A stretch of DNA of 64,000 nt, taken from positions 682,001 through 746,000 of the forward strand of contig NZ_CP016780.1 of NCBI RefSeq assembly GCF_002288325.1, given 5' to 3'. The position numbers and the translations under genes are program-made. Shown in pieces: positions 34,501-46,538 of the stretch. This DNA is from Candidatus Planktophila lacus (GTDB lineage: Bacteria > Actinomycetota > Actinomycetes > Nanopelagicales > Nanopelagicaceae). The notes beneath the pieces are model-generated. The model made no database searches. It had not been told where the DNA came from and saw nothing but the letters and a program-made list of their open reading frames with translations. Positions within the stretch are counted from its first letter, which is position 1. Each line of letters opens with the position of its first letter.

Positions 34501-34822
34501 GCGTCCCGGCCTTATGAAGACCGATTGCTGCATTAAGAGCTGTTTGTCCGCCGAGCGTTGCAAGAACAGCGTCAGGGCGTTCTTTAGCAATAATGCGTTC
34601 GATAAATTCTGGGGTGATTGGTTCGATATACGTCGCATCGGCAAACTCAGGATCGGTCATGATCGTTGCCGGATTCGAGTTAACTAGGACAACGCGGATA
34701 CCTTCGGCGCGCAGCACGCGACAAGCTTGAGTTCCTGAATAATCAAATTCGCAGGCCTGTCCAATAACAATTGGTCCGGAACCAATTACTAGTACGCTCT
34801 TGATTGAGGTATCGCGCGGCAT
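31556..34822 (-). CDS. carB: Carbamoyl-phosphate synthase large subunit
   Basis: Makes carbamoyl phosphate from bicarbonate, ammonia and ATP; feeds both pyrimidine and arginine synthesis. It has 1088 residues in the usual plan: ATP-grasp half 1 (about 1-400, [20 protein letters not shown] at the start), oligomerisation domain (400-550), ATP-grasp half 2 (550-930, with a second [17 protein letters not shown] motif) and an allosteric MGS domain (930-1088). One base of overlap joins it to carA and one to pyrK. Confidence 0.97.
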   Translation of the reverse strand: MPRDTSIKSVLVIGSGPIVIGQACEFDYSGTQACRVLRAEGIRVVLVNSNPATIMTDPEFADATYIEPITPEFIERIIAKERPDAVLATLGGQTALNAAIGLHKAGTLQRYGAQLIGADVDAIERGENREIFRTIVEKIGGESAKSIICHTMEEVIAGAAILNYPVVVRPSFTMGGLGSGIAFEEESLRQIAGAGLRHSPTTEVLLEESILGWKEYELEVMRDKSDNVVIVCSIENIDPMGVHTGDSITVAPALTLTDVEFQKLRNLSIDIIREVGVATGGCNIQFAVNPDNGRIIVIEMNPRVSRSSALASKATGFPIAKIATKLAIGYTLDEIKNDITQVTPASFEPTLDYIVVKAPRFAFEKFADADPRLTTTMKSVGEAMAIGRSFPEALMKALRSLERKEAIFTFPSDISKIDLPHLLRAMVIPTEYRLQQVQLALWAGAKMEDVFAATKIDCWFLHQLQLINERAREIAQPGEISEEFLRSAKEMGFSDLQIAALRGVTDEDIRKARYHLGVRPVYKTVDTCAAEFEAFTPYHYSSYEEETEVRPRTKPAVIILGSGPNRIGQGIEFDYSCVHASFTLREAGFETVMINCNPETVSTDYDTSDRLYFEPLTLEDVLEVVHAETLAGPVLGVITQLGGQTPLGLAAGLKAAGVTILGTSPEAINLAEERGAFGQVLAEQSLLAPEFGMAASQQEAQSIATRIGYPVLVRPSFVLGGRGMEIVYDDAALAGFISRATDITPDHPVLVDRFLDSAIELDVDALFDGEELFLGGIMEHIEEAGIHSGDSACVLPAMTITPSQQKAIREATIKIAQGVGVLGLINIQFAMADEILYVLEANPRASRTVPFVSKATGVALAKAAARISMGTKISELRSEGLLPASGDGVAKGISVKEAVLPWNRFRRTDGRGVDAVLGPEMRSTGEVMGIAETFGESYAKSQISAFGPLPKTGSVFVSLADKDKEAGLAPARALLQLGFKLIATGGTADFFAVNNILAQKVRKNSEGTGPLGEKTIVELLNSGEIDLVINTPVGRGTRADGWAIRTAAVQRSIPCITTTAGFSAAVEGIKALQRGELSVLPIQEWLKK

Positions 34823-35949
34823 TAGATCGCCACCTTTGCTCGTGGATAGCGCAGCATTAACTCAATGAAGCGATCAAATAAGTAAGCAGCATCATGCGGG
34901 CCAGCTGCTGCTTCAGGGTGATACTGAACGCTAAATGCACCGCGTTCTAGTAGTTGCAAACCCTCAACGACTCCATCATTAAGGCCGAGGTGTGTTACTT
35001 CGCCGGCGCCAAATACGGTATTGAAGGTTCCCTCTGTCGGAGCTTTAATTGCGAATCCATGGTTATGCGCAGTGATTTCGACCTTTCCGGTTCGCTTATC
35101 AATTACCGGTTGATTGATACCGCGGTGACCAAATTGCAATTTATACGTTTCAAAACCAAGTGCGCGGCCGAGAATTTGATGGCCAAAACAAATTCCAAAG
35201 ATCGGTATCTGCTCCAGCAAAATATCTCTAACTAGATCAACTGCATCGTTCATTGTTGAGGGATCACCTGGACCATTGGATAAGAAAACACCGTCCGGTG
35301 AGATAGCCATGATCTGCTCAAGGGTTGAGTTGTAAGGCATGACATGGACTTCTACCCCACGTTGGGCAAGGGCGCGCGGGGTTGCTCCCTTAATTCCGAG
35401 ATCAAGTGCTGCAACGGTAAATTTCTTTTCACCAATTGCGGGGACGATGTAGGTCTCTTTGGTGGAGACATCCTCGCTCAAGTAAGCACCGCTCATCTGA
35501 GAAGTCTTACGAACTTCGACAACCATCTCTTCTTTACTCAACTCTTCACCGGAGAAAATTCCAACTCGCATCGCACCGCGATCCCGTAAATGGCGGGTTA
35601 AAGCGCGTGTATCAATCCCCTGAATTCCTACAATATTCTGATCGATTAACTCTGCTTCCAGAACTTTCTCACTGCGCCAGTTGCTAGTTAAAGTAGATGG
35701 ATTCCTTACAACGAAACCAGCTACCCAAATCTTCTTTGATTCATTATCGGTTGAGTTAACGCCAGTATTTCCAATATGAGGTGATGTCATCACCACAACC
35801 TGTCGGTGGTAACTAGGATCGGTAAGAGTCTCTTGGTAACCGGTCATTCCAGTTTGAAAAACTGCTTCACCGAAAGTTCTTCCTGGTGCGGCCCAAGATT
35901 TACCTTCAAAGATCCGTCCATCATCTAAAACCAGGTAGGCCTTACTCAT
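34822..35949 (-). CDS. carA: Carbamoyl-phosphate synthase small subunit
   Basis: The glutaminase subunit that supplies ammonia to CarB through a tunnel. It has 375 residues. The N-terminal CarA domain starts [16 protein letters not shown], and the class I glutamine amidotransferase domain has [14 protein letters not shown] with the nucleophilic cysteine near residue 258 and the His-Glu pair in [10 protein letters not shown] near the C-terminus. It overlaps pyrC by 4 bases and carB by one. Confidence 0.97.
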   Translation of the reverse strand: MSKAYLVLDDGRIFEGKSWAAPGRTFGEAVFQTGMTGYQETLTDPSYHRQVVVMTSPHIGNTGVNSTDNESKKIWVAGFVVRNPSTLTSNWRSEKVLEAELIDQNIVGIQGIDTRALTRHLRDRGAMRVGIFSGEELSKEEMVVEVRKTSQMSGAYLSEDVSTKETYIVPAIGEKKFTVAALDLGIKGATPRALAQRGVEVHVMPYNSTLEQIMAISPDGVFLSNGPGDPSTMNDAVDLVRDILLEQIPIFGICFGHQILGRALGFETYKLQFGHRGINQPVIDKRTGKVEITAHNHGFAIKAPTEGTFNTVFGAGEVTHLGLNDGVVEGLQLLERGAFSVQYHPEAAAGPHDAAYLFDRFIELMLRYPRAKVAI

Positions 35950-37297
35950 CTAGAGCTACCTCCCTGCGCTTCTGAATTTGAACCGTTGCTATGTATCGAT
36001 GTTAGTTGTCCAGCCAAATAGGTCGGAATACCTCGGAAGAAAGTTCCCTGAATTACTCCAGAGAGTTCCATTCCATGGAAGGGAGTATTGCGACTTCGAG
36101 AGGCAACTAGGTCGCGATCCACGCGGTAAGTCTGGGTCGGGTTAATCACAGTCAGATGTGCGAGTGCGCCAACCTCTATCTTGCCACCATGGTTTTCATA
36201 ACCTGCGATGCGAGAAGGAGCGCGGCTCATACGATCTGCCACGCCCTCCCAATTTAAGAGGCCGGTTTGAACCATTGTTTGGTTAACGATCGAGAGCGCG
36301 CTCTCCAAGCCCAGCATTCCAAATGCAGCTTCTTGCCACTCGCACTCTTTCGCTTCTGCTGGATGTGGTGCGTGATCAGTTGCGACGATATCGATAGTGC
36401 CATCTGCTAAACCTTCACGAAGCGCTTCTACATCTCGTTGGGTACGTAGCGGTGGGTTAACTTTAAAAATCGGATCATAACTATTTGCATAGTCATCGGT
36501 CAGAAGTAAGTGATGAGGCGTAACTTCTGCGGTCACATTGATTCCGCGGGCTTTTGCCCATCGAATAATGTCGACGCCACCAGCAGTTGTTAGGTGGCAG
36601 ATATGTAGCCTTGATTGGACATGATCTGCAAGTAAGACATCTCTGGCAATAATCGCTTCTTCGGCAACTGCTGGCCACCCCTTCAAACCTAAGCGAGAAG
36701 AGTTAACTCCTTCATTCATCTGCGAACCGATTGTTAGCGCTGGCTCTTGCGCATGTTGGGCGATCACGCCATTAAATTTCTTTACATACTCCAGAGCCCG
36801 GCGCATAACTAATGGATCATGAACACAATTACCGTCATCGCTAAATACTCGAACTCGCGCATTTGAGTCCGCCATGGCGCCGATCTCAGAGAGCGTTTGT
36901 CCATTTAAGCCTTGCGTGACAGCGCCAATTGGAAAAACATCGACAAAGCCAGCGCTCTGGCCAAGTGCATAAACCTGTTCCACGACTCCTGCAGTATCAG
37001 CAACTGGTGAGGTATTGGCCATCGCAGATATCGCAACGAAACCACCTTTTGCCGCTGCCATCGAACCAGATAAAACTGTTTCAGCATCTTCCTTACCTGG
37101 TTCTCGCAAATGTGTATGAAGGTCAACTAAACCAGGAAGCACTACCGAACCCTTGAAGTCAATAACTTGGTCAGCAGATTGCTTAGGAAGAGATTTTCCA
37201 ACTGCGGTGATAACTCCATCTGCAATCTGAATGTCACTAGTTGTTCCATCTGGAAGAGTTAACCCTGAAAGGAGATAGTTTGAATTCGATGCGCTCA

Positions 37298-37298
<1 letters not shown>
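35946..37298 (-). CDS. pyrC: Dihydroorotase (class I)
   Basis: Cyclises carbamoyl-aspartate to dihydroorotate. It has 450 residues, the long class I type. Metal ligands are visible: [10 protein letters not shown] with His61 and His63, then a histidine in IAQHAQE, HICHLTT, and the catalytic aspartate in ATDHAPHP. Starts with ATG that overlaps the pyrB stop by one base. The C-terminus overlaps carA by 4 bases. No inactive PyrC paralogue is seen next to pyrB. Confidence 0.96.
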
Positions 37299-39437
<2,139 letters not shown>

Positions 39438-39441
<4 letters not shown>

Positions 39442-39860
39442 AGGGCGAGGCCATCTTTAAGAGAGGCGATACGACCCAAAACTCCATGGATATATCCGGC
39501 AGATTCATCGGTAGAAAGTTCCTTAGCTAGCGAAAGCGCTTCATCTATTGCAATCGCATCATCTAAATTCGGTAACCAGAGAATTTCAAAGAGAGCAAGG
39601 CGCATAATGTTTCGATCTACCGCTGGCAAGCGATCCATATCCCAACCTTGCGCGTAGGTAGCAATTAACTCATCTATCTTTCGGCGGTGCTCAGCAACGC
39701 CAGTAATTATCTCGCGGGTGTATTCACGAATCGGACGGGCATCTGGGCCTTCCTCGGTAACATCTCGAGATGCCAAAATATCAAGCGGCAGAGTTCCGCG
39801 GATATCTGCCTCAAAGAGAATATCCAGACTCTGTTTACGCGCTTTACTGCGGGCTGACAC
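39438..39860 (-). CDS. nusB: Transcription antitermination factor NusB
   Basis: Binds boxA RNA with NusE/S10 to support transcription of rRNA operons. It has 140 residues, all-helical, with the family start SARSKARKQSLDILFEADIRG and the end ESAGYIHGVLGRI. It starts with GTG overlapping the efp stop by one base (TAGTG). The order efp-nusB is standard. Confidence 0.95.
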
Positions 39861-40420
39861 TAGTTAGCGCGACCTTGGTATGACCCATCGCGAGTATCTA
39901 CCAATACCTTCTCATCCTGCTTAATGAAAAGTGGGACCTGAATCTCGATTCCAGTTTCAACCGTTGCAGGCTTTGTTCCACCCGAAGAGCGATCGCCCTG
40001 TAGACCTGGCTCAGTGTAGGTAACGGTAAGTACAACCGATGCTGGGAGTTCGATGTAGAGCGGGTTGTTCTCATTGATAGCAACTATCGCTTCAGTATTC
40101 TCGAGCATGTAATTAGCAGCATCTCCGACGATTGCAGCTGAGATATTCATCTGATCGAAAGTCTTGTTATCCATAAAGACGAAATCTTCGCCCTCTTTGT
40201 AAAGGAAGTTCATCTCGCGCTTTTCAAGAATAGCAACTTCGACTTTGACGCCAGCATTAAAGGTCTTATCGACAACCTTGCCGGTCAGAACTTGCTTTAA
40301 CTTTGTACGAACAAAAGCTGGACCTTTGCCTGGCTTCACATGCTGAAACTCAACGACCGTCCATAGCTGGCCTTCAATATCTAAAGTCATACCATTTTTG
40401 AGATCATTTGTTGTTGCCAC
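39860..40420 (-). CDS. efp: Elongation factor P
   Basis: Rescues ribosomes stalled at polyproline stretches. It has 186 residues in three beta-barrel domains. The tip loop is [17 protein letters not shown] with Lys32, the position that is modified in E. coli or left bare in many Actinobacteria. No EpmA or EarP modifier is in the window. The GTG start at 40420 follows CTGGAG. Upstream is a 122-base gap with a promoter and a hairpin, so efp-nusB is probably a separate transcript from the aro genes. Confidence 0.96.
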   Translation of the reverse strand: MATTNDLKNGMTLDIEGQLWTVVEFQHVKPGKGPAFVRTKLKQVLTGKVVDKTFNAGVKVEVAILEKREMNFLYKEGEDFVFMDNKTFDQMNISAAIVGDAANYMLENTEAIVAINENNPLYIELPASVVLTVTYTEPGLQGDRSSGGTKPATVETGIEIQVPLFIKQDEKVLVDTRDGSYQGRAN

Positions 40421-40446
40421 AAGAAACTCCAGTTCACGTCCGTTGA

Positions 40447-40475
40447 CGTATAAATTTCAACCATCAGCGAACCAA
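40447..40475 (-). promoter_or_regulatory. Candidate promoter for efp-nusB
   Basis: On the minus strand TTGGTT (40475-40470), a 17-base spacer and TATACG (40452-40447). A small ACGTC-AACG-GACGT hairpin follows just before the Shine-Dalgarno. Confidence 0.4.
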
Positions 40476-40499
40476 AGAGCCTTTGATCTAGTGCGGTTG

Positions 40500-40518
40500 G
40501 CCTTCGATCCTCGAAGGC
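40500..40518. repeat. 8-bp hairpin between aroQ and efp
   Basis: GCCTTCGA (40500-40507) pairs perfectly with TCGAAGGC (40511-40518) around a 3-base loop. There is no U-run, so it is either a U-less terminator for the aro operon or a protein-binding palindrome upstream of the efp promoter. Confidence 0.45.
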
Positions 40519-40542
40519 GAATAGTTAAGTTTACCTGAACTT

Positions 40543-40974
40543 TTAGGCTAGCAACGCCTTCAGCGCGATCAGTGCAAGTACATATGAGTTCGGACCAAAT
40601 CCCCCGATGGTTCCGTTGGCTACTCCTGAAATTACTGAAGTATGACGGAATTCCTCGCGAGCCAATGGATTTGAGAGGTGAACTTCAATCACTGGAGATT
40701 TCACCAATTCAACCGCGTCGCGTATTGCATATGAATAATGTGTATAGGCCGCTGGATTGATTATGACCGGCAACTCCTTATCTGCCGCCTCGTGTAACCA
40801 GCCAATAATTGTGGCTTCATCATCACTTTGGCGTACTTCCGCTTTAAAACCTTGCGACTGTGCAGCGTTTTCTATGTGGGCGATCAACTGAGGGTAAGTC
40901 ATATCGCCATAGATTGCAGAATCTCTGATATCTAAACGCGCAAGATTTGGGCCGTTGATTACCAATACGTTCAT
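40543..40974 (-). CDS. aroQ: 3-dehydroquinate dehydratase, type II
   Basis: The third step of the shikimate pathway. It is a 143-residue dodecameric type II enzyme. The start NVLVINGPNLARLDIRDSAIYG places catalytic Tyr22; here LARLDIRDS replaces the common NLLGxREP wording. INPAAYTHYS and VHLSNPLAREEFRHTS, with the active-site histidine, follow. It overlaps aroB by 4 bases. Confidence 0.94.
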   Translation of the reverse strand: MNVLVINGPNLARLDIRDSAIYGDMTYPQLIAHIENAAQSQGFKAEVRQSDDEATIIGWLHEAADKELPVIINPAAYTHYSYAIRDAVELVKSPVIEVHLSNPLAREEFRHTSVISGVANGTIGGFGPNSYVLALIALKALLA

Positions 40975-42026
40975 GAACTCACCTTTTCGTATGCGGCGTA
41001 AAGCGTTTTAGGATCAGGGTTTTCTAGCCTGTCTGTCTTACCGATCTCGCTAATAGTAACGAATCGCAGGCTATTTCCGCGGGACTTTTTATCAACTGCC
41101 ATATGAGCCAGCAACTTAGGCCAACTTTCGCGCTTGTATTTAATCGGTAAATCTAAATCTTGCAATATCTGCAAATGGTCTGATGCTAACTCTTTACCGA
41201 TTAACCCTAAATCCAATTGGAGATTAGCCATGAAGGCCAACCCAATTGAAACACACTCGCCGTGGCGCAAGGTAAATCCGCAATCAAGTTCAACTGCGTG
41301 GCCTAAGGTGTGGCCATAATTCAACGCCTCACGTGCAAAGCTCTCTTTAAAGTCCTGCGATACAACCTCGCCCTTAACCTTTACTGAGCGTTCTACTAAC
41401 TCCTTTACGAGCGATAGATCTTTTCGGATCTCGGAGGTTTTCTTTCCTCGCAAGAGATCCAAGATTTTCCCGTCAGCGATAAAACCACATTTAACTACCT
41501 CTGCTAAGCCCGCTGCGAAATCACGATCGGAGAGAGTGATAAACCAATCAAGATCAATAATCACCTTGATCGGACTGTGAAATGCTCCAATTAAATTCTT
41601 TCCGTAATCGCTATTGATCGCAGTTTTGCCACCGATTGCAGCATCAACTGCTCCAGCAACTGTCGTCGGAATTGCGATCCAATCAAGGCCACGCAGCCAA
41701 CTGGCCGCGGCAAAACCTGCAAAGTCGGTAACTGCTCCCCCGCCAATTCCAACAATTAAATCACTTCGTGTAAATCCGGCCGCACCGAGCCAATCCCAAA
41801 TCTTGAGCAAGGTGATGGATGATTTACCAGCTTCGCCATCAGGTATTGCAAAGGTAAAAATCTCTACGCTGCCCAGATCTAAGCCCTGAACTCTCGAAGT
41901 TAACGATTCTGAAACTATAAGTGCAACACGAGATCGACCTTGCACGCTCTCGGACAACGAGCTTCTCCAAGATTGGGAAATTAGAACGCTGTAATCGCGT
42001 TCAGATCTCACCATTATCTCGCTCAT
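40971..42026 (-). CDS. aroB: 3-dehydroquinate synthase
   Basis: Makes 3-dehydroquinate from DAHP using NAD+ and zinc. It has 351 residues. Seen: the nucleotide site GIGGGAVTDFAGFAA, the active-site run TTVAGAVDAAIGGKTAIN, and the metal-binding LNYGHTLGHAVE. One base of overlap with aroK and four with aroQ imply tight coupling of the three enzymes. Confidence 0.95.
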   Translation of the reverse strand: MSEIMVRSERDYSVLISQSWRSSLSESVQGRSRVALIVSESLTSRVQGLDLGSVEIFTFAIPDGEAGKSSITLLKIWDWLGAAGFTRSDLIVGIGGGAVTDFAGFAAASWLRGLDWIAIPTTVAGAVDAAIGGKTAINSDYGKNLIGAFHSPIKVIIDLDWFITLSDRDFAAGLAEVVKCGFIADGKILDLLRGKKTSEIRKDLSLVKELVERSVKVKGEVVSQDFKESFAREALNYGHTLGHAVELDCGFTLRHGECVSIGLAFMANLQLDLGLIGKELASDHLQILQDLDLPIKYKRESWPKLLAHMAVDKKSRGNSLRFVTISEIGKTDRLENPDPKTLYAAYEKVSS

Positions 42027-42574
42027 TACTTAACTCCATCCGTTGCCGTTTTAACGCTCTTCTTGCCCGTGATGATCTCGTCGACGATTTCTCTAGGAGT
42101 TAGGTTATCTACTAGGACTACTTGGGTAGCTAAAGAAAGATAAGTTGGACGGCGTTTCTCCATTAACTCTTGCCATGCCGCTCGCGGATTGCTGAGCAGT
42201 AACGGACGATCACGATTAAATCCCACGCGAGGGGCAGCTGCTGATAACGAGATATCTAGATAAACAACGTTAGCACCAGATTCTTTGATCGCCTTCTGCG
42301 CAATCTCAGATAAAGGTGCACCACCGCCCAGAGAAAGCACTCCAGAGAGTTGAGCTATCTCGCGCGCCACAATTCGTGCTTCAACTTCACGGAACCAAGG
42401 CTCGCCTTTATCAATAAAGATCTGCGAAATGGAAGTACCCACTTCAGATTCAATCAAAGCATCAGTGTCAGATAACTTGAAACTAAGGGCCTTTGATAGC
42501 GCTCTACCAATTGTGCTCTTTCCTGAACCCGGCGGGCCGATGAGGATGTAGTTCTGCTTTCTAGAATCGCTCAT
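42026..42574 (-). CDS. aroK: Shikimate kinase
   Basis: Phosphorylates shikimate with ATP. It has 182 residues. The P-loop GPPGSGKST is at 13-21, with DTDALIE for metal and shikimate binding, and the SLGGGAPLS motif in the middle. The lid arginine region is NRDRPLL. It lies 5 bases after aroC and overlaps aroB by one base. Confidence 0.95.
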   Translation of the reverse strand: MSDSRKQNYILIGPPGSGKSTIGRALSKALSFKLSDTDALIESEVGTSISQIFIDKGEPWFREVEARIVAREIAQLSGVLSLGGGAPLSEIAQKAIKESGANVVYLDISLSAAAPRVGFNRDRPLLLSNPRAAWQELMEKRRPTYLSLATQVVLVDNLTPREIVDEIITGKKSVKTATDGVK

Positions 42575-42579
42575 ATCGC

Positions 42580-43767
42580 CTACTTAAAACGTAGGTTGCT
42601 CATATAGTTTTCGAAGTTGCGACGGGTTTCACTTACATTATCGCCGCCAAATTTTTCGAGGACCGCCTCTGCCAGAACAAGCGCTGCCATCGCTTCTGCA
42701 ACGACTCCCGCAGCAGGAACAGCACAAACATCTGATCGTTGATTAATAGCTTTTGCAGCCTCACCAGTCTTAACATCGATGGTGTCCAACGCCTTTGGCA
42801 CAGTTGAAATCGGTTTCATTGCAACGCTAACGCGAAGGATCTCACCATTAGACATACCGCCTTCGGTACCACCGGCGCGATCGGTGCGTCGCTTTATTAA
42901 TCCATCTGAACCGCGCTCAATTTCATCATGGGCAACTGAACCTCGACGAGTAGCCGTTTGGAAACCATCACCGATTTCCACACCTTTGATTGCTTGAATT
43001 CCCATCATGGCTCCAGCCAAGCGTGCATCTAAGCGGCGATCCCAATGAACATGTGAACCAAGACCGGGCGGCAAGTTGTAAGCAAGAACTTCACAAACGC
43101 CACCAAGTGTGTCTCCATCCGAGTGTGCAGCTTCAATCTCCGCGATCATTTTGACGCTAGTTGCAGGATCTGCACATCTGACTTGATCTTGATCAATTCT
43201 CGCCATATCTGTTTTCTCTGGAAGTTTTGTACCGTCAGGAATTCTTACCGAACCGATAGAGACAACGTGGCTCAATATTGTGACTCCGACGCTCTGTTCC
43301 AGAAATGCTCGAGCAACTGCACCAAGTGCAACCCGAGCTGCAGTTTCGCGCGCGCTGGCACGTTCGAGAATTGGTCGCGCGTCATCTAAGTCGTACTTCT
43401 GCATTCCAACTAAATCTGCATGTCCTGGACGTGGTCTAGTCAGCGGTGCGTTTCGAGCCAAGTCTTTGATTTCCTCATCAGGAATCGGATCAGCCGACAT
43501 AACCTTTTCCCATTTTGGCCATTCTGAGTTTCCAACCTGAATTGAAATTGGACCACCTTGTGTTAAGCCAAGACGGATTCCACCAAGGATCGAAATTTTA
43601 TCGGCCTCGAAATTCTGTCTAGCACCGCGACCAAAACCTAAACGACGTCTAGCTAAATGAAAATCAATATCTTTAGATGAAATCTCAACACTTGCCGGAA
43701 TGCCCTCAATAATCGCCGAGAGGGCCGGGCCATGAGATTCACCTGCTGTTAACCAACGCACTCGCAT
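42580..43767 (-). CDS. aroC: Chorismate synthase
   Basis: Makes chorismate from EPSP using reduced FMN. It has 395 residues. Signatures: [19 protein letters not shown] at the start, [36 protein letters not shown] and the [13 protein letters not shown]-type loop (here [13 protein letters not shown]). It heads aroC-aroK-aroB-aroQ. Confidence 0.96.
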   Translation of the reverse strand: MRVRWLTAGESHGPALSAIIEGIPASVEISSKDIDFHLARRRLGFGRGARQNFEADKISILGGIRLGLTQGGPISIQVGNSEWPKWEKVMSADPIPDEEIKDLARNAPLTRPRPGHADLVGMQKYDLDDARPILERASARETAARVALGAVARAFLEQSVGVTILSHVVSIGSVRIPDGTKLPEKTDMARIDQDQVRCADPATSVKMIAEIEAAHSDGDTLGGVCEVLAYNLPPGLGSHVHWDRRLDARLAGAMMGIQAIKGVEIGDGFQTATRRGSVAHDEIERGSDGLIKRRTDRAGGTEGGMSNGEILRVSVAMKPISTVPKALDTIDVKTGEAAKAINQRSDVCAVPAAGVVAEAMAALVLAEAVLEKFGGDNVSETRRNFENYMSNLRFK

Positions 43768-43786
43768 ATTGTGTCAGATAAGCGCG

Positions 43787-44185
43787 TCATCTCGCGCACC
43801 ATATAAAAGCGGCGCAGATTGCTGGCGCCAACGCTATTGGATCGGCTAACGATCTCCTTGAAATGAGATGTCCAATCAGAAGTAACACCCCTCCCAAGAT
43901 AAAGCCCTCGATGAAATCACTCCATCTCGATATTTCCAAAGGCAGAAAGAATAGAGCGAGCAGGGCCGCTAACTTCACATCGCCAGCGCCCAAACCAAAG
44001 AACATCGCAATAAAACCAATTGAGAAAATGGCTAGTGAACTAGCGAGATGAATCTGCCCCTTAGTTACCAATGTGGTTGCAGCAAAAATCGAAGCGGTGA
44101 AGATCAGAGTTCGATTTCTAACCTTATGGGTAGTGATATCGACGATCGAGATATAGAGCGATGAGATGAGAAGGAGTGCAAACAC
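43787..44185 (-). CDS. Short A24 family prepilin peptidase (TadV/CpaA-like)
   Basis: A 132-residue membrane protein with about four hydrophobic segments. It has the two catalytic aspartates of the A24 family: Asp16 in SIVDITTHKVRN and Asp69 in the GAGDVKLA motif. It lacks the N-terminal cysteine/methyltransferase domain of full-length PilD, as in TadV/CpaA-type enzymes. It would cleave type IV or Flp-type prepilin leaders at the inner membrane. No pilin or tad gene is in the window. Its place between aroE and aroC is common in Actinobacteria. Confidence 0.82.
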   Translation of the reverse strand: MFALLLISSLYISIVDITTHKVRNRTLIFTASIFAATTLVTKGQIHLASSLAIFSIGFIAMFFGLGAGDVKLAALLALFFLPLEISRWSDFIEGFILGGVLLLIGHLISRRSLADPIALAPAICAAFIWCAR

Positions 44186-44241
44186 AGCGCGACGCTAATG
44201 GCTATATAACCCGAATTTACATCTTTCGCAGAATCTGTGAA

Positions 44242-45069
44242 TTACTTCGATGCGTTGGTTAGCGCCAGTCTAAGCTCGCTATCGATAATCTTTTGTCCAA
44301 ATGGATAAACAGCGTTGATCTGGTCGATACCCTGATAGAGAAGTAGCTCTAGACCGCTGATCACCTTTCCCCCACCATCAGACCAACGTCGTGCAATCAG
44401 AGTCGGCCAAGGTTTATAGAGAACATCGAAGAGCAGGCCTTCGACCTTAGAAGGAATATTATCGGCAACTAAATCCGCCGCACCTGAAGGAGTTGTGTTT
44501 ACTACTAGATCGAAATTGCGAAGATCAATTTGATCATCCCAAGCAATAAACTCCGGCGCTAATTTTCTAAAGCAAGCCGCTATTCCAACATTTCGCCTAA
44601 CGCTTCTTCCCATAATTGCGACGCTGTCTGCGATCTCATCGAGGGCTCCCGCAACTGCTCGAGCGGTTCCACCGGCTCCTAATATCAAAACCGAATTGAA
44701 ATGATCGTATCCAGCATTGGCAAGTGCTTTAACAAATCCTGAGCCGTCTGTACTGGTCGCACTCCAACCCGAACCATTTCGAATCAGCGTATTTACCGAT
44801 TGAATCTGCAGCGCAAGTGCGTCAACTTCAATTTCCGAACTTTCGGCGATAACCAATACTTCTTCCTTTAAAGGCATAGTCAGCGAGAGGTAGTCATAGT
44901 TTGCGCCTTGGCTTTTTAGAAAATCAGCCAAGCCGCCACTTGCTACTTCAATGGCTTCATAGCTTCCTGCGATACCAAGCAAATCGAAGGCTTTGGTATG
45001 CAATACGGGCGAGAGAGAGTGCGCAATTGGAAAGCCAAGTACGGCAGCTTTTAAACTCTTATCTGACAT
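44242..45069 (-). CDS. aroE: Shikimate dehydrogenase
   Basis: Reduces 3-dehydroshikimate with NADPH. It has 275 residues. Seen: the substrate loop GFPIAHSLSPVLHTKAFDLLG, catalytic Lys68 in SLTMPLKEEV, STDGSGFVKAL and the NADP motif LGAGGTARAVAGAL. The pathway enzymes AroE, AroQ, AroB, AroK and AroC all lie within 40.5-45.1 kb; the DAHP synthase and EPSP synthase do not. It begins 7 bases after mltG. Confidence 0.94.
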   Translation of the reverse strand: MSDKSLKAAVLGFPIAHSLSPVLHTKAFDLLGIAGSYEAIEVASGGLADFLKSQGANYDYLSLTMPLKEEVLVIAESSEIEVDALALQIQSVNTLIRNGSGWSATSTDGSGFVKALANAGYDHFNSVLILGAGGTARAVAGALDEIADSVAIMGRSVRRNVGIAACFRKLAPEFIAWDDQIDLRNFDLVVNTTPSGAADLVADNIPSKVEGLLFDVLYKPWPTLIARRWSDGGGKVISGLELLLYQGIDQINAVYPFGQKIIDSELRLALTNASK

Positions 45070-45076
45070 GTCCTAA

Positions 45077-46129
45077 TCACTCCTTACTCTCAAATTGCCC
45101 AGCTCGTAAATTTTTCTTATACTCAACTTTCCATAAGCCAAACTCTTCAAATGATGAGGTAAATCTAGTGTCATTTGGTGCAACGGTGATGAAGTAAATC
45201 CAGTCCCCCGGTTCAGGATTTACGGCAGCCAACAAGGCTTGCTTACCCGGGTTTCCTATCGGACCAGGAGGAAGGCCATATTTTCTATAGGTGTTATATG
45301 GCGAATTCAACAAAGTCGATTTAGTGCTCAAGAAGATATTGCCCCGCAACTTCTGCACATAATGAATTGTTGAATCCATCTGCAGAGGCATTCCCTTCTC
45401 TAAGCGATTTCGAATAACTCGCGATACTTTTGTGAAATCGGCCAGACCGCCTTCAGCCTGAATAATCGAAGCGATTGTTAAAAGTTCTTGCGCGTTGAAT
45501 TTTCCTGGAGCTTCTGAAATCCCAGCGCTCTTCATTTCAGTCTGAGCCCGCTCGACCATAGTTGCAATTGCAACGGATGCAGTCGTTCCCTTGGCAAATG
45601 AGTACTGCGCAGGAAAGAGAAGTCCTTCAAGTGATTTGAACCCCGCCGGCAACTTCAATTGAGCGAGGGCTTCTTTTATCTCAGAACGTGAGTATCCAGC
45701 TTTAACCATATCTTCAAAGACTTCAGAGTTCCATTCACCTTCAACGATATTGATTAGCCCCGCGATTCGCTTGCTTTCTAGAAGTTGCTCGAGGGCATCC
45801 TTTGCGCAAAGTTCGGGCGAGATCATGTGTAAACCTGGTGCAATTTTGGCGGCACGAGCATCTCCAACTGCCACACCGAAGAAAGCCCTTGATGATTTAA
45901 CGACGCCTTTCTCAAAAAGTTGAGCCGCAATATCAGATCCAGTCGCACCTGCGCCGATCTCTATCGCAATATCTGCCTCCGTTATCACTTTTGTTACGGC
46001 TGTTCCGTCGGAGCAAGCGAAATCAGTAGCCGCTGACGTCTTGCGAAGTTCGTGAACTCCCCCAGTAAAGACGCATACAAATGCGAGAGCTAGAGCAACG
46101 CGAATAAGCGCTTTTCTATCTTTTTTCAA
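45077..46129 (-). CDS. mltG: Endolytic transglycosylase MltG
   Basis: An inner-membrane enzyme that cuts nascent peptidoglycan strands and helps set glycan length. It has about 350 residues: a short basic cytoplasmic end, one membrane segment (ALIRVALALAFVCVFTGGV), then a LysM-like region and the YceG/MltG catalytic domain with the conserved glutamate in IIQAEGGLAD. The TTG at 46129 is preferred because CAAGGG lies 7 bases upstream and the overlap with ruvX drops to 14 bases; the frame is open to 46174. Confidence 0.9.
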   Translation of the reverse strand: MKKDRKALIRVALALAFVCVFTGGVHELRKTSAATDFACSDGTAVTKVITEADIAIEIGAGATGSDIAAQLFEKGVVKSSRAFFGVAVGDARAAKIAPGLHMISPELCAKDALEQLLESKRIAGLINIVEGEWNSEVFEDMVKAGYSRSEIKEALAQLKLPAGFKSLEGLLFPAQYSFAKGTTASVAIATMVERAQTEMKSAGISEAPGKFNAQELLTIASIIQAEGGLADFTKVSRVIRNRLEKGMPLQMDSTIHYVQKLRGNIFLSTKSTLLNSPYNTYRKYGLPPGPIGNPGKQALLAAVNPEPGDWIYFITVAPNDTRFTSSFEEFGLWKVEYKKNLRAGQFESKE

Positions 46130-46538
46130 GTGCCAACCCTTGTTCAAGAATCGCAACTGCGGCAGCACAATCAATCAGGGTCTTTGCGTTTTTGGCATCG
46201 ATTCCGGCATCTCGTAACTGTCGACTTGCAGAAACGGTAGATAAACGCTCATCAACCATTGATATCTCAATGTCGAACTTGGCGCTCAGGCTTTCGGCAA
46301 ACTTCAAAGCTTTCTCCGCTGAAAGTGAATCAGCGCCGCTAAGTTGCTTCGGCTCTCCCACATAAAACTTAACTGGCTCATATTCTTGAACAAGTTCGTT
46401 GATTTTGACTAACAAATTGGGGTCTTTACTCTGTAGAACTTCTAACGGCGTCGCCAATAAACCATCAGGATCACAGATTGCTACACCGATACGGACATCG
46501 CCATAATCAAATGCGATCCTCCGGCCTAGCCTTGCCAT
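46116..46538 (-). CDS. ruvX: RuvX/YqgF family putative pre-16S rRNA nuclease
   Basis: A 140-residue RNase H-like protein, thought to trim 16S rRNA precursors and once proposed as a Holliday-junction resolvase. It has the metal-binding aspartate in AFDYGDVRIGVAI (Asp11), VDERLSTVSAS and a late aspartate in LIDCAAA. It overlaps alaS by one base and precedes mltG, the usual actinobacterial order alaS-ruvX-mltG-aroE. Confidence 0.93.
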   Translation of the reverse strand: MARLGRRIAFDYGDVRIGVAICDPDGLLATPLEVLQSKDPNLLVKINELVQEYEPVKFYVGEPKQLSGADSLSAEKALKFAESLSAKFDIEISMVDERLSTVSASRQLRDAGIDAKNAKTLIDCAAAVAILEQGLALEKR

